In this document: piece by piece, positions 12,066 to 27,863 of the stretch
How the letters are laid out: each line of letters begins with the position of its first letter
Position numbering within the stretch: position 1 is the stretch's first letter
Assembly: GCF_022682495.2 (NCBI RefSeq)
Contig: NC_071393.1
Location: 95,035,010-95,099,009, forward strand
DNA from: Desmodus rotundus
Taxonomy: Eukaryota; Chordata; Mammalia; Chiroptera; Phyllostomidae
Reading direction: 5' to 3'
Length of the DNA stretch: 64,000 nt
Translations under genes and position numbers: made by a program
The notes under the pieces: model-generated
Seen by the model: only the letters and a program-made list of their open reading frames with translations
Told to the model about the DNA's origin: nothing
Databases searched by the model: none

Positions 12066-14573
12066 CTCTCTTCAGGTACTAGAGCCAAATTATTATTCGT
12101 TCTAACTCAAATTTAAATGTCATAGCTAAGTAAAAATCAAGTGTATACTTTGCATGATTATTTTGGTTTTATCACAACTTGATTAGAATGTTATCTTTAT
12201 TTCCATATTAACTCCAGTAAATAGGATGAAAGCTTTCAGAACAGTTGCAGAATATCAGTATCACGATACGAAATGCATCAAAGTACCATGTGCACCAAGG
12301 GGGAGGAGCACTTGACGGGCTGCTGTATCAGCTGTAAATTGAGAACTGCTTGTTTTTTTTTGCTTTTGCTATTAAAGTTGCTGGCTTTTAATATATACTT
12401 CAAAATATATTCATGTCTGGGAGAGAACTTTTAAAAACATACTGTGTTTAATTTTTTTTATTATATCTAATTGGAATTTACAAGAAGGTCGATCAATCCA
12501 TAGAGCTAGTTATCTAGTAGAACCATTGATTGAATCCAAGAATATAGGTTTATTTGTATACACACGATATTAATGGCATTATTTGGCTATTAGTGTGGTA
12601 ATCTAATTAGTAGTAGTCTTAAACATTTGAATTCAGTTATTTAACATTATTAAGCACAGAATTGATAGATCCTGGCACAGCTGTCCTGTATAAAGGCTGT
12701 TAACCACTCTGTTTCCGGTACCAGTGATCGTAGTGAAAATTAGGAGCCAACAGGATTCCTTTCCTATGTTTTAGTCAGTGGAACTTAACACCACTTCATA
12801 CGCAAAATCTTAGACCTTATTATCCCCACCCCAATGAGTGAGGGTACTTCTGCTTTTAGCACTCATTCCCCTACTGAAAACTGCTAGTCTCTCAGCATAC
12901 CATCTTCTCAGATCTCTCTAGGGAGGTGGTATGGTTCCTTATCTTTAAGAAATTGCTGGCTATTGCACTAGCCTCTGTGCCAAAGCATTTCATCATATGG
13001 GCCTAAGAATATATTATAGAAGGTCATGCCTGAAGCAGGACGGTCTGGGAAGCCCCAGATGCGACACTGTTTCTACAGGCTCTCTTTGATACGAAAGCAA
13101 TTATGGAAAAGGATGTTAGGGTCCTCAGTCACTGGTCTTGGTTTACCTTTAAGTGGATGCCTAAATAACAGACTGTGTAAGATCTCAGGTGCCCATGTTT
13201 TCTTTTACACAAGGCTCTGGAGGACCATCATCTGCTGGGCCAGACAATGGCTTGGGCGGCAAAAACTGAATGAGGAGGGAATGTTACAATTCCAGCTACA
13301 GACCAGAGATTCTACCTTATGTGGGTTTGGATTAGACCACCACTGCTCAGAGTCTTTCTAGCTTTGTAAGTCAGGCAAGAAAATGTATAATTGGTACTCC
13401 ACTAAACTACCTGGACCCTCCATTTATATAATTATTATATAAAATTATAAATAGTAGTATAATGAATCCCTATGTATTCATCCATCTTGGAAAAAGAGAA
13501 AGATTTTCTATCTCCTCTTTTGCCACGTACTGATTAAAAGGGCCTGTGTTCCCTCTGATTAGATGAATGGCTAATAGAATGTATCATTCTTGAATCTTCT
13601 GTGTTGAATACACGACCTGCAGCCTTTGTTTATCATTTGTGGTGTTGGATAGTATTCTGAGCCTCGCAAGACATAAGCTGTTATTCTCAGTAAATACCCT
13701 TTTTAGACTTGTAACTCATGATAATGTTTTATCTTTCACTAAGATGCCAAGCTCCAGCCCTTGAGAGTTGTCTGTTAGGAGGAGGGTCTTTTCCCAACGA
13801 GTCTTACTCTCTAACTTACTCTTGGTTAAACATTTTTACTAAATAGGAGTAACTCTTCAGTATCTCATAAGCCTTGCAAACTGGTAAGTTGAAATGTTTG
13901 ATAAGTAAGTACAAACCTTTGAAAGTCTGAAGGAGAAATTTTAAACCCTTGAATACATTTGGTAAGCTATTTTTTAGAATCTGTATTTTATAACAACATT
14001 TAGAATTAGAAACAAAATTAAAATTAGAATCTGTTGCTTCTTTACTACTTAGGTCACAAGGTTATGTTTTAAAAGGTCCTTCAACAGATGCACCCAGAGC
14101 ACTGTACTGGGCTGTAACTTCTGCTAGTGGAAAGCTGTTCATTGCTCTTCGGCAAATTAGGTGGCCCTTATACTTGCCTTCATTCCATTCCATAGAACTG
14201 CCTTTGTATCTGTGGAGCTGAGCACAAGCTGTAATAGTTACTTTTGAGTTCAGGTCTTTGTGAAAGCAGAGAGATTCTCTATTTGAGTATACTGATGTTT
14301 ATATTTCAGTAACTTTCTGACATTAATTAAGAATATGTAGCTTCCATTCACTACTTCAAAGGAAGAGAGTCTCTTGTTATAAATTTGATAGAACTTTTCC
14401 ACTTTATTTTCAAGCATCGATGAGATAATTTCTATTTTCCCAGCTGTCTAAAGTGACCACACAAAATGTAGGTTAGTTCTACCTGTAAACCTAAGGTGTA
14501 GATTATAGACACACTTTTGGTTTGCAACACAACACAACAGTAGGCATTCCTATAAATAGTTTGAGAAATTAAT

Positions 14574-14579
14574 TTTATT
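14574..14579 (-). terminator. Possible MEGF11 poly(A) signal
   Basis: The + strand reads TTTATT, which is AATAAA on the - strand, about 2.6 kb after the MEGF11 stop. A second one is at 14403-14408. Which, if either, is used cannot be decided from sequence alone. Confidence 0.35.
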
Positions 14580-16584
14580 TTGTACAAGGTATGATCCCTC
14601 TGCACAGTGAACAAATATAAATCTGGATTGTTTAAAAAAGTATTGCCATTTCATAGTCTCACTTATGCTGTTACACGACGATTGTGTTTTCTTTACTCAT
14701 TTGAAGTGTATGCAGATCACTTTGAGTGAAAACCTAGTTTCCGTAAACTAACTGAACAGATCTTTCCAAGCGGTCAATAAAACGCACAGTGCACATGTTT
14801 AGGTTGACCATGAACTTACTTGTGACGGTGCTAGACAGAAGTTCCTAATAGCTGCTCTGTAAGATTGAAATGTCTTTTACCAGTAACTCTTGGATAATGT
14901 GAAGACAGCAGTTGTCACCATGGATTAATCACACCCGTGGTCTTTCCCTGTTCCTGTATTGCCTGATTTAGTTTGCAGTACATTTCTTTAAAAACGAGAA
15001 TGCTAGAGCTGAAGGGTTTTAGGGTTCCCTTACCCGTCTTTGCTTCTCCATTATTTTTTACATACAGGGGTACAAAGAGCCTCGAGAGGGCAAGTAACAG
15101 TCAAATCTCTTGACCCCGTGCTTTAGCAATTCCACCATGCCACCTCTTGCTGAAATTTGCGCAGAAGATAGTTGGCAAAAAAGAGGGGACACTTGGAACT
15201 TGGGCGATGGTGCTTGTTTGCAGCTTGCCAGGCAGCAGTTACTTACATGCAGGGTGAGGGAAGAAGATAAAACCTGGGATTGAGATGGATGGAGTTTCTC
15301 CTTGCTGCTCTGACTTCGCCGTGATTCTCGGTCCTTGCTTCACAAAGATAATGGAGTACTTGCTGCCTTGAAATACCGAGGTAAGTCTCTTATCTATACT
15401 TCTTTCTACATATGTATGAGAAATATTTACTTGGGTCTACAAATTTTCTAGTATTTATATTTAATAAGGCTTTTTTTGAAAGTAAATTTGCTGTTGCTGA
15501 TCATTTGCTCCCATGCACACATGCAGCATTCATGTTAAGTGTCAGATATTTTCCCCTAACGACATTTGCTTAAGCCTTGAGTGAAGTGGGGGAGGGGGCG
15601 TATACTCATCTTTTTTCTTGCTGTAGCTGGTTATTGCCCAAACTAATGTGTTCCATGGCAGACTTCCAATTTGTATCAAGGGTTTCAGAACTCCCACACT
15701 TCCTGTAGCTGTTACTCCAGCTTTGCAGTCATGTAGTTCCTTTTTTGTATACCTTTTGGAAGTATTTTCACTAGCTGAACTGTTATCAGAGAATACAGTG
15801 GTACAGGGAGGGCCATTAGTTTTCTCACTTTGCCCTTTCCGTCTTTAATTCTTGTGAGAAGGTCCTCTTCAGGGCTTGGGAGTTGGCTCCATTTTGACTC
15901 ATCTGAGCCCCAGTTTACCTACATACATTAGTAATGATGGGTATGGACACATTTGAATACTGGGAGCTGGAGCGTTAGCTCGTAATTCGGTTTGGGCCAT
16001 CTCAGCAGGTGGGCTGAGGTAGAAGGTAGAAGTACTTCACATCTGTGATGCTGTTTACTGAAAGTTTTTACATCATGTTGCAGCACTCCGACAACATTCC
16101 ATTCTTTCTTTGATCATTTCAATTTCGTTCCATCGAAAAGCATAATATACTTTAAGCAATTTAAACTTGACATATCCTCTTTTGTCTAGTTTGCACTACA
16201 CTTTTAGGTTTCATAGTACATCAAGCTGAAGACAAACAAAGAAATGCTTGGAAGCACACACTCTTCTGAGTCAGTCGAGGAATGCCGACCAAATAAATTT
16301 GAGAGGCCACATAGCCATTTTTAGGGATACTTAATCCTTGTCAGCCTGTGACTGCTTGCTTAAAGCATCATCTCAGAGTTTTATTTCCCATGGAACGACT
16401 TGGGTGTTGGGTGGATGACAAGGCCAACGGTGACTTGCGATGTTCTGGAACATTGGGTTGGCAGGAGTTGGTAAAAAGCCGATCTAGAAATACTGTCATA
16501 GACTGAAAGAGGCTGTTGAGCTTTGAAAACTCGTTTTCTTCTTCTACCAGCAGGGGCTGGTAGAGGAGGGAAAATTAATTTCTA

Positions 16585-16590
16585 TTTATT
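16585..16590 (-). terminator. Possible proximal MEGF11 poly(A) signal
   Basis: TTTATT on the + strand gives AATAAA on the - strand, about 620 bp after the MEGF11 stop. It would give a short 3' UTR. Confidence 0.3.
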
Positions 16591-17213
16591 TAAGTCTTAT
16601 TTTTAAAAATTGAAGTTGTTATAAACTCTGTAATTGAAATAAACTCTGTAATCTTGGCCATTGTAATTCGATGGACCAGATATGTACACGTACTTTAGGA
16701 TTGATATTAACATAGTTTGTGTCTATGTACTAATTGTCTTAGGTAATCAAACAGGTGTTGATGGTAACAGCAACTAGAAGTACATACACATTTCCGGTAT
16801 TTTAAATTAATCTTCTCTCCTCCCCACTCCCCTTTCCCCCCTAGGAAGGTTTGTAAAACCTATTTTACATGCTTTTTAAGCATCATGTTTCAGATGATTA
16901 AATATATAAATAAATATATTTAGCTATATTTAGCTGATGTTGAGTAGCTGTATCCTAAATGTTTTGAAATATCATATAATCCAGGGCATCTGAGGTTGGG
17001 GTTGGGTGGGTGGTAGGATTTGCCTTTGTGAACAGACCTTTGGAACAATACCCCAGTCCCACTTGGAAGCTCTTCTTTAGTTTCAGGTGAAAGTAATGAC
17101 TAGCACGCAGCTGGAGTCAGTCTGTACCATTATTTCAAGTCAAGGGATTGTCTTCTTTCAGAGAGTCAGAGAATGTTCAGCAGAGCACATTGCAAGAGAG
17201 AAGCTTATCCCTC

Positions 17214-18465
<1,252 letters not shown>

Positions 18466-18529
18466 TCACTTATAGTACCAGAAAGAGATGAATTCAAGAT
18501 ATTCATAATGTACTTTTACATCTTTTATT

Positions 18530-18680
18530 ATATGTTTTTACATAATTTTGCAAGGACAGGTGATAGTGCATTGTATAGGATGAAGGCCCAGAGAGATGAA
18601 GTGACTTGGCCAAGGTCACAGTTCATACATGGCAGTGCCAAGACTTCAGCCGGTGCCTAGGGATTCCTTGGCCTGTACAT
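18530..18680 (-). repeat. MIR fragment
   Basis: GAAGGCCCAGAGAGATGAAG, GTGACTTGGCCAAGGTCACA and the following TTCATACATGGCAGTGCC match the antisense MIR core. Confidence 0.75.
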
Positions 18681-19744
18681 TTCCTGTAATGCCATTCTGA
18701 AATTTTTCTGATGATTAAGCAGCTTAGGTGTAGAAGGAGTAGAGCGTGTGTGTGTGTGTTTTGGCACAGGTGTCAGCAATTTGGCACCCTTTCATTGGCC
18801 AGCTAGCTGCATCCCAGCTCTCTGAGAAGCTGGTGGTCAGAGGTGGGGCAGACAGAAGTGTAATAGAGGTGTCAAAAGCGCCTGGGTCTCAAGCTTGCCT
18901 TTGGAAAGTTCCTGTTTTCTAGCAAGCCTGCGAGTATCCTCCGGGGTCATTTTCCTCAGTTCTTGTGAATGCTAAAAGAAAGCTACTTTGGTAGTAACTT
19001 TCTCCGATACTAGAACTAGTGCTTCCTCCCCTGCCACCTCTCAGGCATGCGTCATCCCTAAGACTTCAGGGAATGTTGGGGTAAAGACATGCAAACTAGT
19101 TCCAGACATGAAGCCAGGTAACTAGCTCCACCAGAGGAAAATAGTTTTCTTTGTGACTGGGAGTCACAGGAGGAAAGGGGAGCCCTTCCCTCAACCTCTG
19201 CTGCCTCTTGTAGATTGTCCCAAGTGAGTCAGGACTTTATTACTCTTACTGTCCCTGATCCGGCAGCTGCAGGCCTCCTGGGCCTGGGGCTCTGCCAGCC
19301 AGGGTGGGCAGGAAACAAGCACTGAGTTGGAGGGGCTTGATAGTCAAGAGTGATCTAAGTGGCCTGTCAGCTCTAAATTCCTCTAAGTGCTAGCAGATGG
19401 TGATACTCGGATCTTTCTCTAGAACTAGCACGTTACATTCGTGCTGCTATTTATCTAGGCTTTCAACCTTCGACGTGTGAAATTCATGGAAACGTAAAAA
19501 AGTGAAAGTGAAAATGTAACTCAAGGGAGGACTGGATAGATGTATCTTGGTCCAGTGAGAGCAGAACAGAACACTCCATATGTGGCTGAAGGAGCTGAGA
19601 TGTGTGTGTTAACAAGTTGTTTTTTACCCCTAACAGGTGGTTGGGAGGGGATTTACTTTTCTGTTGGTGTAGAGTTACTGATGTCTGTTTTAGCAGGTGA
19701 CATTTCCTCAATCTTGTGCAAAAGTACAATGGCCCTTTAGTTCC

Positions 19745-19940
19745 TTCAAGTGTTCATAACACCCTGTGGTGTAGGTAGAGCAATAATATTATTCTCCCCG
19801 CGCCCCTCTCCCCCCCGCCTGAATTGCTTATGAGGAAATTGAGGCTTGGCGTGGGGTGGTGACTTCCCCAGCCATACTGCAAATCAGTAGCAAAGCAAGC
19901 TCTAGAACCAGGCTCAGAGCACTCTTTCACTATGGCTTAG
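19745..19940 (-). repeat. MIR fragment
   Basis: ACACCCTGTGGTGTAGGTAG, TTATGAGGAAATTGAGGCTT and AGAACCAGGCTCAGAGCACT lie in antisense MIR order. The copy is interrupted by a C-rich insertion around 19798-19818. Confidence 0.75.
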
Positions 19941-20439
19941 CCCACAATGGAGAGGAATAGTGGCTTGGTTTTGTCTTAGATTATGGCCTCTCTAGCATAT
20001 TACCCTAGACAGAAGGAGGAGAAAACATTCTTGCTAGACAGTGAATGAGTGGTCCCAGGAAGGACCAAAGGGAGGCTGGATCTGCCCAGCTGCTGGTGAG
20101 GCTCAATGGGGAAAGGTGGCTGCAGGTCCTGGGCTACGCATGTTTGCCTCGAGTGAATACTTTGTTTGGACAAGGGGTGGGGCTAAGTCCAGGAACCCTG
20201 GTAGCATGGGTCATTGGTTCCACTTTGGGTGATCAGAACTCACCAGCCAGGCAGTAAGGCCATATGACTCAGTGGATTGGTTGTAAGCTGAGGACTGGAA
20301 TTGTTTAAAGAGAAGGAAGGGCTCTCTCCTGATAGAAGTCCTAACACTACTCCCCTCCTGCCCTCCCAGATGCATTCTTTTACTTTGATTGGCAGCTGCT
20401 TCAGTTCTGTATTCTCCAGAACTTAAGGCATAGCTTTAT

Positions 20440-20620
20440 TTGTGTGGCACTTAAAACTAGCCTTTCAGGTTAGTCATTTGAAACTTGTTACATCTGTGAA
20501 AGAGACTGGGCAGGAAGAACTAATACTACTACTTTAGAAATGAGGAAACTGAAGCTCATAAAGTTTTCTTAATGTTAGTATGTAATTAGGACTCAACCCC
20601 TGTTTTCTCTGATAACCAGT
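20440..20620 (-). repeat. MIR fragment
   Basis: TAGAAATGAGGAAACTGAAG followed by AGTATGTAATTAGGACTC is a diverged antisense MIR segment. Confidence 0.65.
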
Positions 20621-21245
20621 CAAGGTGTTTTTTCCTCACATCCGTTTCCTGGGGCTCCTCTGGAACCCCTAAATGCAAAGTGTATCTGCAGCAGCTTCAC
20701 CTTACCTTCGGCAGGAACACCTTTTATCTGTGAGAAAGGACGGCCAAGCTGCACGCTTTTTTGTGGCTACCCATGACTGACTCAGTCATGGCAGTGGGAG
20801 AGCCTTGGAGCTTGAGCTCCATGCCTGAAAGAGCCTCAGGCAGGAATAGTGCTCCTCTATTCATTTCACCAGAAAAGTTAGGGCTGCTTCCAAATTTGGG
20901 GGCATACATTGTTTGCTCTGCAGCAGGGGACACACCTGAAAGCGAAGTTGGGGTTGTGGGGGAGGGGATTTGTGTCAGAGAGAAGCTGTATCTTCCATAA
21001 AGGGGCACTCAGTAAAGACAAGGGTGGAGAAGTGTGTGTGTTTGTGTAGGGGAGGGTGTTGAGTTATGAATAATAATCTGGGTTTCTATTGGGGAACTGG
21101 AAGGGGATGGGAGAAGGCTAGGCAAGCTAGGAAACTGCTTCTGGAAGCTTTCTCCAGCTGATTCATCTACCTGCCTGCCCAGAGGGAGGGCGTGATGAGG
21201 GGAAGAGTAGCCAGCTGCTCTAAGATACTTCCTCATCCTTTTAGA

Positions 21246-21290
21246 GCTCCCCCCTCCCCCCCTCCCCCCCTCCCCACTTGCCCCCCCCAG
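21246..21290 (-). repeat. C/T-rich block; G-quadruplex-capable on - strand
   Basis: Five C runs of 4 to 8 bases are separated by single T or short spacers (CCCCCCTCCCCCCCTCCC pattern). Read on the - strand, which is the MEGF11 transcript strand, it is a run of G tracts meeting the usual four-tract quadruplex rule. Confidence 0.85.
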
Positions 21291-23399
21291 GCCAGTCTCT
21301 GTACTTCAGGGCATTTTGCAAAGGGGAAGCACCAACCAAGGCTACCCAAGCTCTGGGGAGTCACTCCTCCAAGACCTGTAATTAGCAATTAGCATCAGTA
21401 CTAAAGGTTTAGCACTATAATGCCCTGGTATTTGCTCTCATCTCCTTCCTACCTCCCCCAAATCACAGGTAGCCATATAGTATGGGAGGCAGAAGGGGCC
21501 TCTGAAATGAGCTAATGTAAACATTTGATGAAAGGAAGCAGCAATTCCGGAGGGGGAGGTGACTTTTCCACTTGTGAGTGGGATCTGAATTGACCAGGGC
21601 TTTCGGGTTCAAGTGTCTAGTTAAGGCCAATATTATACTGCTGGGAAAAACCCAGGCACTGGTCTTAGCTGACTGCTCTTATCAGAAGGCCACACTCTTC
21701 CCGGGCCTAAGTTAGCATCCTTCTCTTGACTGAGAAACCAGGATATGCAGAGAGGAAAGGGATGATCTCAGTCAGAAGGACAACCACATTAGCTGAAAAA
21801 AGTTTTGCCATGTCAGTGGGTTCCTAACTACCTTGGAACCCAGGGAAACTACAAGAAGAGACTCTGTTAAATTACCAAGGGGCATAAGATACGGAAAGTG
21901 GCAGCAACAGGGGAAATCAGGATTTCGGGATCATAAAGGTGATGGAGAGTACTGGGGAAGATCTCTCCCACAGCAGTTTGAAATGCCCAGCAGACAAGGA
22001 GTGGAACATGAAGTGGAACATGAAGTGTTTGCAGTTTGTTGCAGAATTGTTGTGCTGAGGGTGAGAAGCGGAAGGGACAAGGTGTTTGAGAGGTGACATG
22101 AGGTTAGCACAGCAGTGTGTGGTCTCACGTGACCTCCAGAATGCCAGGGCATGGGGGTCTTCAGTAGAGATTAACAGGAAAGAGGGAGTATTGACTGAAT
22201 TCATGACTTTCAGAATGTCAAACTGGAAAGGGCCCCAGAGACGGAGTTTGTACAACGCTGCCCTCCTAGTAGAGGGATGCACCCAGACCCAGAAAACAGC
22301 GCTGTGGCCGAGTCAGCACCGCACAGCAAGGCAAGATCTAGGGCTGGAGCCCCGGTCTTAACTCCCACGCCAGGGCTCTTTCCCTCTGAGTTAGAGAACA
22401 CTTAGACTCTTCATTCTTAATGGTTTGGCCAATAGGCTTAGAAAATAATTTCATTCCCGGTACAGACTAGTTTATTAAGTATCTGTTTGGGAGTTCAGCC
22501 AGTTAGTATGGGTTTATTCCATGTCTGATAAGTACTTCTGTAAAGTTTTAAATCGTGACATTCCATTTTCCTGTCTTCGAATTCTCTTGTTCACATGTGT
22601 TGGTCCCCAGTAACTGCTGGTACATTTGCCTACCCAGCCTTCTTTTCTCTGTAATTTAAAGGGCGACTGTAGCCAGAGTAGTGAATCAGTATCTGCTCTC
22701 AGGCTCAAATGTGAGCATGACCTCACAGAACAGGAATGAGTGACACTGAGGCAGAGACCATGCTCTTCTTAGGGTTTTCACATTCGGTTGCAAGTCTGAA
22801 AGTCGCTATTCTAATCACACTGCGCAGGACAACAAAGTGCATAGGAAAGTTGTGTTCTCATTTATTGAGGTGCCTGGGCCTGTCTGAGCTTATTCACAAT
22901 TGGGTCATGCATATTCTCAGAGCTGAAAAGGCCCTTAGCAATATTTCTGTCCAATCTTTATGCCCTTTTGAGAATGAAACTGAGGTCCCCGGTCACAGTG
23001 CTAAAGCAGCAGAGCTGTCTTTTCTGTATTAAGCCTTACTTGCTGTAATGGCGCTTGTGTTCATTGGGATAGTTTAAGTCAAAACTCACAGGAAATTGGC
23101 AGAATGATGCTCCCAGGGGAGTAGTGTCCTTGGCCAGAAGCCGAGGGATGACCTCCTGTCCTCAGATCATTCTCTTGAGCAGTGTGCCTCCTAACATGTG
23201 CTCACTGAGACTTGCTCTTCCTGTTCCTTTGCTCAGAACACCGTTCTCACCAGCAGCACCCATCCCTAGCTTACGTCATTTCTAACAGCCACCACACCAA
23301 GGGCTGCAGATGACTAGCTCTCCTTGGTGTGCAAATGGTTGTGTCTGTGTCTCAGGTTGAGTCTGGAAGACCAGAACAGTAATCTGGAAATTCTGGGTC

Positions 23400-23590
23400 C
23401 GTCTAAACCAGTGTTTACTAAGTGGTAGTTGGGTGATAAGCTGCATAAGGATACCCTGAGGTACTGTGTGTAAATGCAGATTCTAGGGCCCCACTCTAGG
23501 TCTGTTGCATCAGAATCTTGGGGAGGTGGGATGTGAACATCTGTGGTTTTAGCAAGCTTTCCAGCTGATTCTGGTGCACTGCTAGATTTA
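23400..23590 (-). repeat. MER5A-like hAT element
   Basis: TGTAAATGCAGATTCTAGGG, CCCCACTCTAGGTCTG, GCATCAGAATCTTGGGGAG and CAAGCTTTCCAGCTGATTC with following TGGTGCAC follow the MER5A consensus order. It is an ancient inactive DNA transposon. The strand label is tentative. Confidence 0.75.
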
Positions 23591-23689
23591 GGATATCCAT
23601 TGGGACCTCTGCTGTCAGTCATCTCTTACTCCTTGTGGTTGAGACTCTTGAATAGACCTCAGAGACAAAAGGACAGCCCATTTACATTA

Positions 23690-23880
23690 GTACAGTCCTT
23701 CATAATATGCAAAACCACTTCCTAGCTATGATTTTATTGAATACTCTTGACAGCCTTGTTAGACAATAGGACAGGTGTAATTATCCCAAACTTGCAGATG
23801 AAACTAGGCCTTGGAGAGCTCACAGTCTAAGGTTTCAGTTAATAAGTGACAGTAATGAGTGTCATAGTTCCAAAGCTGCC
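23690..23880 (-). repeat. MIR-like fragment
   Basis: CCTTGTTAGACAATAGGACA, AACTTGCAGATGAAACTAGG and the following AATAAGTGACAGTAATGAG resemble an antisense MIR. Confidence 0.6.
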
Positions 23881-24457
23881 TGTTTCATACATTCTGTCAT
23901 TTAGACCAAGGGCCTAAGCTCAGGGGCAGGACCTGACCTTTCATCTTGGCTTCACCAGTAGACTTCCTTGAAGGATGATGCCACTTAGCGTTCCCGTGTG
24001 TTGGGACTGGCCCTGGCGTCCCTGCTCTCAGGGGTAGAGATCTCTTGGGGGTGGAGCGCCATACGATATTAGGGTATCATTTCCATTCCTTGTGCCCCAG
24101 AAAGCCAGCGGGTGCAGGGTGGCATTTCTTAGAGTGAAATGACAGGAGGCCTCGGGGGCAGGTAGATTGACTTTATTTCAGATTTTTAATCAGTTAAACT
24201 CCTACTAATTGGTTGGATAATGACGTTCTACATTTCCGAAGACATTTAGTTGGCATCTACAAAAAACCCACAGCGCTTGCTAAGCAGGTGCAACTGAAAT
24301 CAAAAGATGAATTCATTATTATGGTTGCCCCTCCCGGGCAGAGCTACCCAGCAGCCCCAGGTCCCGTAGTCTTAACTTTTGGGAGTTTGGGGGAAGAGGT
24401 GCACAGTTTCTGGTAGAATTTCTGGCCATTTCAGATCTGTGTTCTTTTATCTTGCTA

Positions 24458-27080
<2,623 letters not shown>

Positions 27081-27182
27081 CTGGTGAGTGTGGCTCAGCG
27101 GGGCGGCTGAGGTGTCTAAGTTCAATGTAGAAGTCCTCGGGCGGGTACCTGGCCTCCAGGGCACTGATCTGGAAATGGGAGT
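27081..27182 (-). CDS. MEGF11: MEGF11 tail exon (DFYIEL)
   Basis: This 102-nt exon has acceptor CACTAG (AG at 27184-27183) and donor GTTAGA. It encodes DSHFQISALEARYPPEDF, YIELRHLSRPAEPHSP. YIEL is a YxxL motif. An internal CCAG at 27172-27169 could serve as an alternative acceptor that removes five codons minus the split one. The frame with the neighbouring exons requires the upstream site. Confidence 0.95.
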
Positions 27183-27796
27183 CTAGTGAGAGGAATGACA
27201 GGGAGGAGCCATTATTCCCAGGGCCCTGGCATGGTGGGGGGTGGGGGTGGGGTGAGGGTCAGGGTAGGGTGGACTGGAAGGGATTAGGGCCCCTATCTAT
27301 AGCATCCGAAGGGGCTGGGGCCAGCAGGGCCATGGGGACTTGCTAGAGGTGAGGCTATTGGCCTTGCTTCCCCACACCACCTGCCCCCAACTCCACTCCT
27401 TACAGGAGTTGGTGCCCACCAGAGTGGTGGGAAGAAACCCCTGAAAGGGGTACCTTGTTAGGGCCTAGGTCAGACAGGGGTTCCTTTTCTAGAAGGTGAA
27501 TGCATCTTTTGCCTCCATCTGGAATCCCCATACACTAGTTGTCTCTCTTGTCCCTGGGCCACAGCCACCCTCTCCCTTTCCCCTAATAGAGGAATGAGGA
27601 GGGTCCTGGGCTTCATTTGCTTATAAATCTGAAACAGGAACAGGCACTTGGGCTTCCTCCCCATATCCTTCCTCCCTGGGGGAAACCATCCATCTGCTGA
27701 CCCTCTGTATTAGCGCTGTGACGTGGCCCTTCTCAGTGTAGAGAAGGGGAACCGAGGGGGCATGATTGCAGGGACCGCACTCAAACCACTACTGAC
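27183..27796 (-). other. MEGF11: MEGF11 intron, 0.6 kb
   Basis: The intron is G-rich on the + strand around 27233-27290 (runs of 3-6 G). No repeat or exon was recognised. Confidence 0.85.
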
Positions 27797-27863
27797 CTAA
27801 CACGTTCACATAGCTGTATGGGGTCCAGCCTGCTGTATCTCTGTCAAGGGACTTGTTACTGAG
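27797..27863 (-). CDS. MEGF11: MEGF11 67-nt tail exon
   Basis: The acceptor is CACACAG (AG at 27865-27864) and the donor is GTCAGT. It encodes LSNKSLDRDTAGWTPYSYVN and VL, and the last base begins the next Asp codon. PYSYVNV carries paired tyrosines; YVNV is an SH2-type motif (YxNx). Its length is not a multiple of three, so it cannot be skipped alone without a frameshift. Confidence 0.95.

Larger units (their letters stand above)
10200..14400. other. Convergent intergenic spacer, AT-rich, few repeats
   Basis: No gene was recognised between the RAB11A and MEGF11 3' ends. A MIR-like fragment is near 11915-12000, a small inverted repeat is at 10954-10979, and there is AT-rich low complexity around 13420-13460. 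The small reading frame near 13026-13361 has no recognisable family. Part of this stretch may belong to an extended 3' UTR of either gene. Confidence 0.6.
14403..17213 (-). other. MEGF11: MEGF11 3' UTR (extent inferred)
   Basis: This is the non-coding sequence immediately after the MEGF11 stop codon on the - strand. Hexamers reading AATAAA on that strand occur at 16585-16590, 14574-14579 and 14403-14408, so the UTR is between about 0.6 and 2.8 kb. The stretch has no recognisable young repeat, which suits a long UTR. The endpoint is an inference. Confidence 0.5.

Noticed and set aside
13026..13361. 111-codon frame in the intergenic spacer
   Set aside because: No recognisable domain, no splice context and no Kozak or codon-use support. 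Probably a fortuitous frame or an old unassigned repeat.
27169..27182. Alternative acceptor CCAG inside the DFYIEL exon
   Set aside because: Using it would remove 14 coding bases (27182-27169) and break the frame with the 67-nt exon, so the upstream TAG acceptor is preferred.
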